From assembly GCA_038527215.1 (NCBI GenBank), contig JBCBGC010000100.1:1-30847 (forward strand): a stretch of 30,847 nucleotides of DNA. The letters run 5' to 3'. Source of the DNA: JAWPMV01 sp038527215 (GTDB lineage Bacteria; Bacteroidota; Bacteroidia; J057). Positions 6,507 through 14,210 of the stretch are shown here, in pieces. A model generated the notes under the pieces. The model made no database searches and was not told the origin of the DNA. It saw nothing but the letters and a program-made list of their open reading frames with translations. The position numbers and the translations under genes are program-made. How positions within the stretch are numbered: the first letter of the stretch is position 1; every line of letters begins with the position of its first letter.

Positions 6507-9428
6507 ATGAACCGAATCCTGCTTTCTTTCCTTATGGCTGGTTTCCTGCTCGCAGGAACCTGGGCTTGTAAAGGAACAAAGACGGCTACTTCTCAGAGTA
6601 CCCAGACAGATAATTCAACGGCAGTTGCGGAGGCCACAAAGGCTGAGCCTGCTGAGAAAAAACCCCAACCGGCCGATCCTCAGGCCAAAGAACCTCTTCC
6701 GTTTGACAACAGTGTCCGGACCGGAACCCTGGATAATGGCATGCGCTATTACATCCAGAAAAACGCTAAGCCTGAAAACTATGCTGAGCTGCGGCTCATG
6801 GTAAATGCTGGCTCCCTCATGGAAACGGAGGAACAGTTGGGCCTGGCCCACTTTACCGAGCACATGTGCTTCAACGGAACCAAAAATTTTCCTAAAGGCG
6901 AGTTGGTAGACTACCTGGAATCCATCGGTACCCGTTTTGGTGCTCACCTCAACGCCTACACCGCTTTTGACGAGACCGTATATATGTTACGGGTTCCAAC
7001 TGATAACGATGAGCAATTCGCAACAGCCTTTCAGATTCTGGAAGACTGGGCACACCAGGTGACGTTTGATGATGAGGAAATTGACAAGGAGCGTGGTGTA
7101 GTCATTTCTGAATGGCGGGACCGCCTGGGAGCGCAACAGCGGATCCAGCAGGCTTTGCTGCCGCTGATGTTCTACAACTCTCGTTATGCTGAAAGGGTGC
7201 CTATCGGTACCGTAGAGGTCTTGGAGAATTTCAAACCTGAGACCATCAAAGCCTTTTATGAAAAGTGGTACCGTCCTGATCTGATGGGGGTAGCTGCCGT
7301 AGGAGATTTTGATGTGGATGAAGTCGAGGCAAAAATCAAAGCCCAGTTTAACAATATTCCCAAACGGGAGGACCCCATTACCCGCCCGGTCTACGATGTG
7401 CCGGAACACGAAGAAACCCTGGTGAAGGCCTTAGAAGATGAAGAAGTTCCGATGAGTCAGGTGATGATGATGTACAAGCATCCCACCAAAAAAATGAAAA
7501 CCAAAGCGGATTATAAAAGCAACCTGATGGCCGATCTGGGTTCTTCTATGATCAGTGATCGTCTTTCAGAACTGGCCCAGCAGAAGGATGCGCCTTTTGC
7601 CATGGCATTTGCCGGCTATGCGCAGGGCATGTCCCGAACCAGAGATGCCTACCAGTCTATAGCCATGACGAAAGAAGGCGAGATGACCGGTGGCCTAACG
7701 GCTTTGCTGAGAGAAAATGAAAGGGTGGCGCGCCACGGCTTTACTCAAACCGAACTGGACCGCGCCAAGGAAAGCATGTTGACTTCAGCCGAAAAAGCAT
7801 TTAACGAAAGAGAAACGGTAGAAAGCCGTCGCCTGGTGGGATCATTGGTGAGTAACTTCCTTAACCAATCTCCTGTGCTTGGGGCAGAAAACCGACTAAA
7901 CCTCTATAAAGAATTGCTTCCCCAAATCACCCTGAATGACGTAAACCAGACCTTCAAATCCTTCCTCAGAGATGAGAGTCGGATGGTGGCGGTGATTGGA
8001 CCAAAAAAGGAAGGATTGACCCTGCCTACGGAAGAAGAATTGCGTCAAAAACTGGCGGAGATAAAAACTGCTGAAATTACGCCCTACGAAGATCAGGTGT
8101 CCGACTCTCCACTGATTGAGAACTTACCTGAGCCAGGAAAACTGCTCTTTGCCAAGGAAATTGAGCCCCTGGGCGTTACGGAACTACGCTTTCGCAATGG
8201 CGTGAAAGTTTGGTTAAAGCCTACCGATTTCAAAAAAGATCAAATCCTGATGTCCTCCTTTAGCCCTGGTGGTACCTCTCTCTATTCCGATGAAGAGTAT
8301 ATGACCGCTGAAATGGCTGGACAAATCGTTTCCCAGGGAGGCATCGGGCCTTATAACAACATAGAACTTGGAAAATTCCTGTCCGACAAAGTGGTCAGCG
8401 TATCTCCTTATATCGGGGAGCTATACGAAGGGGTAAGAGGTAGTTGTTCGCCCAAGGATTTGGAAGTAATGCTTCAGCTGGTTCATCTCCAATTTACCGG
8501 AGCCCGCAAGGACGAAACAGCCTTTGCTACCACCATGGACCAGACCAAAGCCTTCACCAAAAATATCCTGAGCAACCCTCAGGGCTATTTCCAGAATGGG
8601 GTGAATGAAATCATGACTGACAAACATCCTCGTCGCAAAATGATCCCCAGCGAAGAGGAAATCTCTGCTGTAACCTTAGACCGTGCCTTCGAGATTTACC
8701 AGGAGCGTTTTGCCGATGGAGGCGACTTCCGCTTTTTCTTCGTGGGAGATTTTGACATAGAGACCATCCAGCCCCTGATTACCCAATACATTGCCAGCCT
8801 GCCTCGCCTGAATTCAAAAGAAAGCTGGAAAGACCTGGCCTTACCTTCGCGGACAGAGGCCATCTCCCAGAGCTTTTATAAAGGAAAAGAGCCCCAGAGT
8901 GCGGTTCGCCTGATGTTCGCCGGAGACTTCGAGTCCAATGCCAAGAATCGTATTTCTCTGCAAATGGCTAACCAGGTGCTCGGCATTATGCTTCGGGAAA
9001 ACCTACGGGAAGATAAAGGAGGTGTGTATGGCGTGAGAGCTGGTGGCGGTTCTTCCAGAGAGCCTAAACCTACCTATAGCACCAGCATTAGCTTTGGTTG
9101 CTTCCCCGATGCGGTGGATGATTTGGTAGCCGCCTGTAAAGCTGAGATTACCCAGCTACAGTCGGAAGGACCTTCTGAGAAAAACCTGAGCAAGGTGCGC
9201 GAGATCATGACCAAAGAATTTGCAGAGCAGCAGAAATCCAACAGCTACTGGCTAAGCGTGATGACCTCAACCGCCCGCTACGGTAGCGATCCTGCAGCCA
9301 TCACCGCTCGTCAAAAACTGATCGATGAGGTTACGCCTGAGGATGTTCAAACCGCAGCCAAAGCCTACTATAATCTGGATAACATGATGCAATTTGTGTT
9401 GTATCCTGAAGATGAGAAAAACGACTAA
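6507..9428 (+). CDS. M16-family zinc metallopeptidase, lipoprotein, two-domain (pitrilysin-like)
   Basis: The protein starts with a lipoprotein signal (MNRILLSFLMAG to TWAC, Cys21), then a charged linker to about residue 65. The first M16 domain (about 70-510) carries the inverted zinc motif HFTEH (H115, E118, H119), with E195 in KERGVVISE at the right distance for the third ligand. The second half (about 550-970) repeats the M16 fold but lacks HxxEH. It keeps the RENLREDKGGVYGVRAG stretch typical of the inactive C-terminal partner domain. The 973-aa length fits a fused pair of active and inactive halves. It probably degrades peptides in the periplasm or at the outer membrane. It is followed by a strong terminator. 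Confidence 0.95.
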   Translation: MNRILLSFLMAGFLLAGTWACKGTKTATSQSTQTDNSTAVAEATKAEPAEKKPQPADPQAKEPLPFDNSVRTGTLDNGMRYYIQKNAKPENYAELRLMVNAGSLMETEEQLGLAHFTEHMCFNGTKNFPKGELVDYLESIGTRFGAHLNAYTAFDETVYMLRVPTDNDEQFATAFQILEDWAHQVTFDDEEIDKERGVVISEWRDRLGAQQRIQQALLPLMFYNSRYAERVPIGTVEVLENFKPETIKAFYEKWYRPDLMGVAAVGDFDVDEVEAKIKAQFNNIPKREDPITRPVYDVPEHEETLVKALEDEEVPMSQVMMMYKHPTKKMKTKADYKSNLMADLGSSMISDRLSELAQQKDAPFAMAFAGYAQGMSRTRDAYQSIAMTKEGEMTGGLTALLRENERVARHGFTQTELDRAKESMLTSAEKAFNERETVESRRLVGSLVSNFLNQSPVLGAENRLNLYKELLPQITLNDVNQTFKSFLRDESRMVAVIGPKKEGLTLPTEEELRQKLAEIKTAEITPYEDQVSDSPLIENLPEPGKLLFAKEIEPLGVTELRFRNGVKVWLKPTDFKKDQILMSSFSPGGTSLYSDEEYMTAEMAGQIVSQGGIGPYNNIELGKFLSDKVVSVSPYIGELYEGVRGSCSPKDLEVMLQLVHLQFTGARKDETAFATTMDQTKAFTKNILSNPQGYFQNGVNEIMTDKHPRRKMIPSEEEISAVTLDRAFEIYQERFADGGDFRFFFVGDFDIETIQPLITQYIASLPRLNSKESWKDLALPSRTEAISQSFYKGKEPQSAVRLMFAGDFESNAKNRISLQMANQVLGIMLRENLREDKGGVYGVRAGGGSSREPKPTYSTSISFGCFPDAVDDLVAACKAEITQLQSEGPSEKNLSKVREIMTKEFAEQQKSNSYWLSVMTSTARYGSDPAAITARQKLIDEVTPEDVQTAAKAYYNLDNMMQFVLYPEDEKND

Positions 9429-9441
9429 GTTGAATATCAGC

Positions 9442-9469
9442 AGCGGGGCTTCGGCCCCGCTTTTTTTTT
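9442..9469 (+). terminator. Rho-independent terminator of the M16 peptidase gene
   Basis: An 8-bp perfect stem (AGCGGGGC / GCCCCGCT) closes a TTCG tetraloop and is followed by a run of nine T from 9461 to 9469. It lies 13 bases after the peptidase stop codon. Its T-run ends four bases before the ATG of the next gene. Confidence 0.95.
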
Positions 9470-9473
9470 GCCT

Positions 9474-9902
9474 ATGATCCGTCAAGCCTCCATCGCCGAA
9501 ATCGTTGCCCTCAGCCAGGAGATCCCTGAGTTTGACCAGCCTCACGGAACTGAAGAATATACCAGGAGATTAAGCGGTACGCCCCACCTCATCCTGGTAG
9601 CGGAAAAAGAAAACCAACTCTGTGGGTTTAAGGTGGGCTACCAAAGAGAAAAAGATGGCTCCTTTTACAGCTGGATGGGGGCGATTCATCCTGCCTACCG
9701 CCGCCAGGGCATCGCCCTGGCCCTGGCCGAAGCCCAGGAAGCCTGGGCCAAAGAAAATGGCTTTCAAGCCATCCGGTTTAAAACCCGCAATCGCTTGAAA
9801 GCCATGCAAATCTTTGCCCTTTCCAGGGGCTTTGATATCGTCGGTTTCGAGCCGCGGAATCCCCGGACGGAAAGCCGGATCATCCTCGAAAAATCCCTTT
9901 AG
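9474..9902 (+). CDS. GNAT-family N-acetyltransferase
   Basis: This 142-residue protein has the GNAT layout: an N-terminal beta-strand and helix (MIRQASIAEIVALSQEIPEF), central strands (HLILVAEKENQLCGFKVGY), then motif A with the acetyl-CoA pyrophosphate loop RRQGIALAL preceded by AIHPAYR. A C-terminal part follows with a KAMQIFALSRGFDIVGFE motif B. The substrate cannot be told from sequence. I use the ATG at 9474; a TTG at 9468 in the same frame is inside the terminator T-run and is rejected. No ribosome-binding site fits between the terminator and the ATG. The stop codon overlaps the stop of the convergent gene by four bases. Confidence 0.88.
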   Translation: MIRQASIAEIVALSQEIPEFDQPHGTEEYTRRLSGTPHLILVAEKENQLCGFKVGYQREKDGSFYSWMGAIHPAYRRQGIALALAEAQEAWAKENGFQAIRFKTRNRLKAMQIFALSRGFDIVGFEPRNPRTESRIILEKSL

Positions 9903-12874
9903 CGTAGCAGGGTTACGGTACCTCCTTTGACCACTTCTACTTCCTCCCCGGTGCCCTGGAAGGTATAGCGCAGTACCCAGACATATACCCCTTCCGGTAA
10001 CTGTGCACCGCCCATCATAGAGCCATCCCAGCTTTCCGTAGGCGAGGTTGAAAGGAAGACAGACTGTCCCAGACGATTGAAAATCTGGACCTGATAACTG
10101 TTAATGTTACAGCCAAACACAGGTAGCCAGGTATCATTGAATCCATCGGCATTTGGAGAGAAACCCGTTGGGACACTACCGGGACACTGGCAATTGATGG
10201 TTTCAAAACTGACCACATCCTCCGTACTGCCACATTCATTGCTCACCGTTACCGAATAGGTGCCTGCTTGCAAGACCCGGAAGGTGGGTTCGGTAGAGCC
10301 ATCTTGCCAAACATAAGAGACATTGGGCTGAGTGGCATCCAAAATCAGTTCCTTGCTTTGGCAGACCGTGGTGTCTGGTCCCAGGTCCACAAAGGGCGAG
10401 TCCTTAAACCCAATCACGATATCGTCAGAAGCTTCGCAGGTTCCCTGGGTAACGGTCAGGGTGAAATAGCCGGCTGAATCTGCCAGCAAAGTAGGATCAG
10501 TCGAGCCGTCCTGCCAGAGGAAGGAGGCGGTGGTAGACAAACCCGGATCCAACAATAGGGAACCTTGGTCGCAGATGGTGGTATCCGGTCCCAGGTCTAC
10601 GATAGGAATTTTATCCAGCACGATGCTTACGGAGTCTTGCGCGATGCCACAAAGGGTGGACACCGTTACATAATAAATGCCGCCCGCGTTGGGCTGGTAA
10701 GTAGCTGCGGTACTATTGTCCTGCCAGAGGTAAGATGCTCCGGGGAAGCTGGCGTCCAGGGTGTAGCGGATGGTTTGACAAAAGGCCGTATCTGGCCCCA
10801 GGTCTACGGTAGGTGGTGTATCAACCGCTACCACAATGCTATCCCGGTCTGTGCCACAGGCATTGGTGGCGTCCACATAAAAATCTCCGGAGGTGTTGAT
10901 GGTGAGGGTAGAATCCGTATCCCCAGTATTCCATAAATAGGTAGCTTCCGGTGAGGTAACAAAAACCTGCAGGCTATCTCCCGAACACAAGACCGTATCC
11001 TGCGGGAGAAAAACCCTTGGCAAAGCCAGATAGTCCAGTATTAAACTATCCCGTCTGACCCCACAGGCATTGGAGGCCTCTACCCAAAATGTCCCCGGAC
11101 CAAATAACTGTCGGGTTGGGAGATTGCTGTTGTCCTCCCAAATATAAGTGGCCTGATTGGGCGGGAAGGAGAAGTTGAGGGTATCACCCTCACAGAGGCG
11201 TTGATCTAAGCCCAGATCAGGCTGATAGGCGGTTACATATTGGACCGCAATAGAATCTCTAAGGGTATCGCACAGATTACTTACCTCCACCCACACGATA
11301 GAAGGTTGCTTGATGGTGAAGCTGTCAATGGTGGTCCCATCACTCCACAAATAGCTGCTCCCAAAGGAATTGACCCCTACACGGAGGCTATCGCCAATAC
11401 ACAGACTGGTATCAGCTCCCAGGTCCACTTGTGGCTGGATAAAGACCGAAAGCGTATCCCGCAGGGTATCGGGCCGGGTAGGACATCCCCGGTACACCAG
11501 GGCCTCCACCGGAAATACGCCAGTTTGGCTGTAGAGGTGCTTGACCAGGCTGTCAGAGGTCGTGAGCGTGGGCAAGCCCGGCTCGCCAAAGTCCCACACC
11601 ACAGAGTCCAGCTTGATCATGCCGCTTACTTCAAAGGCAGCCGAATCAGGCAAACACATATTCTGAGTAGGAGTAGGATTATTGCCCGTGGTGGTTTCCA
11701 GGATAGATTGACGGAAGTAATGGGCCGCAAAGTAGGTGAATTGAGATTCTACTACCTGCGGAGGAAAGGTGCCTATAGTGAAGGCACTGGCCTGAAAGTT
11801 GGAGGCCAATCCCGGCTGGCCGGGATCATTGATGACGTGGACATCTACGTTCACGCCGCCGTCAGCTACATAAATTTTGCCGTCTGGTCCCAGTTGCAAG
11901 GCCCAGAACTCTTCCCCAGCCAGGGGAATAGACCCTACCAATTGAGAAGAAGCCATGATAGCGGCTCCGGAAGGCAGGTTGGGGTCACATTGGTACAAAC
12001 GAGGGTAGATGGGCACATTCTGAATTTCTACCGGAGACCAGTACATCAGCGAGCCATCGGGAGAAAACTCCACGGCATTGATGACGGAGTCGGCAGGGGT
12101 GATCCCTGCATTATAGATCGTCTTTGCGTTGCTGACAATACCCGTAGCCGGGTCAAAGTCAAACAGCTCGAAGGTTTGATTGGTCCGGGAAGTATAGGCC
12201 AGTTTGGTCCCATCCGGAGAAAATTTCAGGGTACTGTTTTCTACGCTGGTGGGGAAGTTCAGCGGCACCCCTATCTGCGTCACAACTGGGGGTTGAATTC
12301 CGCCAGCGTTGATCAGGTAGGCATAGAAGGTATTGGTATTGGTACTATGCGTCAGTAGCCAATGATCCGTGAGGTTGGCATGAATCACACTGGCTTTCAT
12401 ACACATCACACTGTCTATGAGCAGGGTAGAAGGCCCTGCCACGTCGCCATTACCTGCATCCAGTGTCATGTCCACGGTGACATAAGCCAGGGGACTGTAG
12501 ACTCCCGGAAAGCCCGGTTTGGAGTGGAAGAGGTAATACTGATCCTTATTGCCCGGATTCGGAATGATGATGGGTTGCACACAGAAGGTGGCTGCAATAG
12601 CGCCATTCGGCATGACCGTATGGCTGGCATTCCAGACATCTCGTCCATCAGAATAAAACAACAAATTGCCGCAACTATCGGAAATCGTGGCTGCTCCTAC
12701 CGGATTGGTCGGATAGAATACCTGCCCATTGGTTTGCGGGACAGGAGCCTGGCCCTGAGGGAAGTTCATGCCGGTAAAGGTGGGAAAATACCACCAGTCA
12801 GCTTCTCCCTGAGCGGATACCTGATAGGGCAAATAAAAGGCAAGAAGAAATAGTAGAGTTTTGGTCAGACGCAT
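9899..12874 (-). CDS. T9SS cargo: beta-propeller/PKD/Ig-like repeat protein with type B sorting domain
   Basis: A Sec signal peptide (residues 1-21, ending YQVSAQ) leads a region of about 370 residues with propeller-like repeats (ISDSCGNLLFYSDGRDVW, LKFSPDGTKLAYTS, VEFSPDGSLMYWSP, LQLGPDGKIYVADGG). A PKD-type domain follows (LDSVVWDFGEPG near 430). Then come six Ig-like repeats of about 70 residues, each opening near VDLGPDTTIC, having a central YLWQDGST and ending in a second Cys. The end is the gliding-motility-associated type B domain (VPTGFSPNADGFNDTW ... IFNRLGQ ... SWDG ... LPEGVYVWVLRY ... GGTVTLLR), which directs export and surface anchoring through T9SS. It is probably a cell-surface or secreted adhesin; no enzyme motif is visible. 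It has its own promoter at 12935-12965 and converges with the GNAT gene. Confidence 0.92.
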   Translation of the reverse strand: MRLTKTLLFLLAFYLPYQVSAQGEADWWYFPTFTGMNFPQGQAPVPQTNGQVFYPTNPVGAATISDSCGNLLFYSDGRDVWNASHTVMPNGAIAATFCVQPIIIPNPGNKDQYYLFHSKPGFPGVYSPLAYVTVDMTLDAGNGDVAGPSTLLIDSVMCMKASVIHANLTDHWLLTHSTNTNTFYAYLINAGGIQPPVVTQIGVPLNFPTSVENSTLKFSPDGTKLAYTSRTNQTFELFDFDPATGIVSNAKTIYNAGITPADSVINAVEFSPDGSLMYWSPVEIQNVPIYPRLYQCDPNLPSGAAIMASSQLVGSIPLAGEEFWALQLGPDGKIYVADGGVNVDVHVINDPGQPGLASNFQASAFTIGTFPPQVVESQFTYFAAHYFRQSILETTTGNNPTPTQNMCLPDSAAFEVSGMIKLDSVVWDFGEPGLPTLTTSDSLVKHLYSQTGVFPVEALVYRGCPTRPDTLRDTLSVFIQPQVDLGADTSLCIGDSLRVGVNSFGSSYLWSDGTTIDSFTIKQPSIVWVEVSNLCDTLRDSIAVQYVTAYQPDLGLDQRLCEGDTLNFSFPPNQATYIWEDNSNLPTRQLFGPGTFWVEASNACGVRRDSLILDYLALPRVFLPQDTVLCSGDSLQVFVTSPEATYLWNTGDTDSTLTINTSGDFYVDATNACGTDRDSIVVAVDTPPTVDLGPDTAFCQTIRYTLDASFPGASYLWQDNSTAATYQPNAGGIYYVTVSTLCGIAQDSVSIVLDKIPIVDLGPDTTICDQGSLLLDPGLSTTASFLWQDGSTDPTLLADSAGYFTLTVTQGTCEASDDIVIGFKDSPFVDLGPDTTVCQSKELILDATQPNVSYVWQDGSTEPTFRVLQAGTYSVTVSNECGSTEDVVSFETINCQCPGSVPTGFSPNADGFNDTWLPVFGCNINSYQVQIFNRLGQSVFLSTSPTESWDGSMMGGAQLPEGVYVWVLRYTFQGTGEEVEVVKGGTVTLLR

Positions 12875-12934
12875 AGATTCGGATCAAGGCGGAAAGTTAC
12901 CTCCTGGGGATGAAAAGGGAAAGTCTCACAGAAT

Positions 12935-12965
12935 CAAATGTAAAAAAGCCCTAAACACCCTCCAA
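12935..12965 (-). promoter_or_regulatory. Bacteroidota-type promoter for the 991-aa T9SS cargo gene
   Basis: The minus strand has TTG (12965-12963), a 20-base spacer, then TACATTTG (12942-12935), matching TTG-N17-23-TAnnTTTG. The -7 box is 60 bases before the ATG at 12874. It is the best two-box promoter I found in the window, and it argues that this gene is transcribed separately from the DCC gene upstream. Confidence 0.6.
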
Positions 12966-12975
12966 TTTTCTTCGC

Positions 12976-13362
12976 CTAATCCAAAAATCTAGCGCTTTCG
13001 GCCGGACTGGGGAGCCTGCAACTGTCTTTTTTCCCAAACCAGCTGTAGCGATTTCTGGCAATCCACCGATACACTCCGTCTCTCAGAAAGCGCGGCACGA
13101 TCAAAAAGATCTGGCCCACATTCCAGGGAAAAGGTAAGTAACGGGAAAGGCGTAGCACCGCCGTGGAGCGATCATATAAGGTCCCGTCTTCATAAAAGTA
13201 TAAGGTCTCTACATCCGTTACCCCAGCTTCCTGGAGGATTTGTTGACCCGTCTGATGCTGGTTTGCGGTGAATTTGAGTTGCGCTTTTTTGTCCCGCCGA
13301 ATCAAAAAGTCCACCGAGGAATTACAGAGGTTACAGACGCCATCGAATATGACTACTTTCAT
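12976..13362 (-). CDS. DCC-family (DUF393) thiol-disulfide oxidoreductase
   Basis: This 128-residue protein opens with the family signature: VVIFDGVCNLCNSSVDFL has D7-G-V-C10-N-L-C13, the DxxCxxC motif of a thioredoxin-like redox centre. The C-terminal RFLRDGVYRWIARNRYSWFGKKDSC segment is also typical of the family. There is no signal peptide, so it is probably cytoplasmic. The substrate is unknown. It is 53 bases downstream of the XRE-KdsC gene in the same direction with no visible promoter between them, so the two are likely co-transcribed. It starts at the ATG at 13362. Confidence 0.9.
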   Translation of the reverse strand: MKVVIFDGVCNLCNSSVDFLIRRDKKAQLKFTANQHQTGQQILQEAGVTDVETLYFYEDGTLYDRSTAVLRLSRYLPFPWNVGQIFLIVPRFLRDGVYRWIARNRYSWFGKKDSCRLPSPAESARFLD

Positions 13363-13415
13363 AGCTGATTATACGGATTTGGCAGAGAAAAGTGGCAGAA
13401 AATCAAGCCCCCGGC

Positions 13416-14123
13416 TTACTTGCTAATGTCAAATTTGAGGACCCCTTCCAACAACTCCCGGATGCAGCCATGTCCGCCTGGGGTTTTTAGACAAATATCC
13501 ACCGCTTCTCTGATTTGCAGGGCTGCGTCCGCCGGGCAAGCTGAGATGCCCACTTTTTTAATAATGGGGAGGTCATTGAGATCATCCCCTACGTACAGCA
13601 CTTTGTCCGCGGTGAGTTGGAGTTCTTCCAACCACTGGGCCAGAATCTTAACTTTGGGTTCTGTCCCACAATATACCCGCTGAATGCCCAGCTTTTCGGC
13701 TCGCGTGCGGACCAGCTTTTCGGTAGCTCCGGCACTGATCAGCCCGAACTGCATCTTGTGTCGGGTAATCATGCGATGAATGGCCATGCCGTCTTTAACA
13801 TGGAAACGCTTCATCACATCTCCTGATTCAGTATAAAACATCCCTCCATCCGTCATGGTACCATCTACATCCAGCAGAATCAGGCGGATGGTTTTGGAGC
13901 GTAAACGAGCGGAGAGCAAATCCAGGTCTCTTTTCAGAAGGTGGTCTATGGAGGTCTCAAATACCTCAGATACGGTCAGGAGGGTTTGGACATCAGGCTC
14001 CGAATGGCCCTTCTCCAGTTTTCGCAAGGTATCCTCCCAAATACCCAGAATGCGGGCACAGGTGGGGAGGTCCCAGGATTTTTCCTGTCTGAGGAATTGG
14101 AGATTTCGACTAAAGACGGACAA
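13416..14123 (-). CDS. XRE helix-turn-helix domain fused to a KdsC-like HAD phosphatase
   Basis: Residues 1-65 form an XRE-type HTH (NLQFLRQEKSWDLPTCARILGI ... TLRKLEKGHSEPDVQTLLTVSEVF). Residues 78-230 form a KdsC/YrbI-type HAD phosphatase: motif I LLDVDGTMTDG (D85, D87), the KRFHVKDGMAI segment, motif II S130 (GLISAG), K157 or K159 as the motif III lysine, and motif IV YVGDDLND (D180, D181, D184). KdsC removes phosphate from Kdo-8-phosphate for lipopolysaccharide core synthesis and is normally about 170 aa without an HTH. The small capless core fits KdsC, but the substrate could be another sugar phosphate. The start is TTG at 14123; the frame has no ATG upstream before a stop, and moving the start downstream would break the HTH. 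It is divergent from the S9 peptidase (87-base gap). Confidence 0.88.
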   Translation of the reverse strand: MSVFSRNLQFLRQEKSWDLPTCARILGIWEDTLRKLEKGHSEPDVQTLLTVSEVFETSIDHLLKRDLDLLSARLRSKTIRLILLDVDGTMTDGGMFYTESGDVMKRFHVKDGMAIHRMITRHKMQFGLISAGATEKLVRTRAEKLGIQRVYCGTEPKVKILAQWLEELQLTADKVLYVGDDLNDLPIIKKVGISACPADAALQIREAVDICLKTPGGHGCIRELLEGVLKFDISK

Positions 14124-14210
14124 CAGTACAGGGCTCAGTAATGATTCATGCCCAAGTTAAAAGAACTCCGGCGGTTTTTCCTTATTTTGCGCGCTAAAAT
14201 CATCAATCTC

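Noticed and set aside
11240..12358. 372-codon open frame on the + strand
   Set aside because: It is antisense to the 991-residue T9SS cargo gene, has low-complexity, non-family sequence, and the minus-strand frame shows clear domains. It is a frame shadow.
14148..14210. Upstream ATG for the S9 peptidase
   Set aside because: It would put 21 mostly charged residues before a normal signal peptide; the ATG at 14211 fits better.
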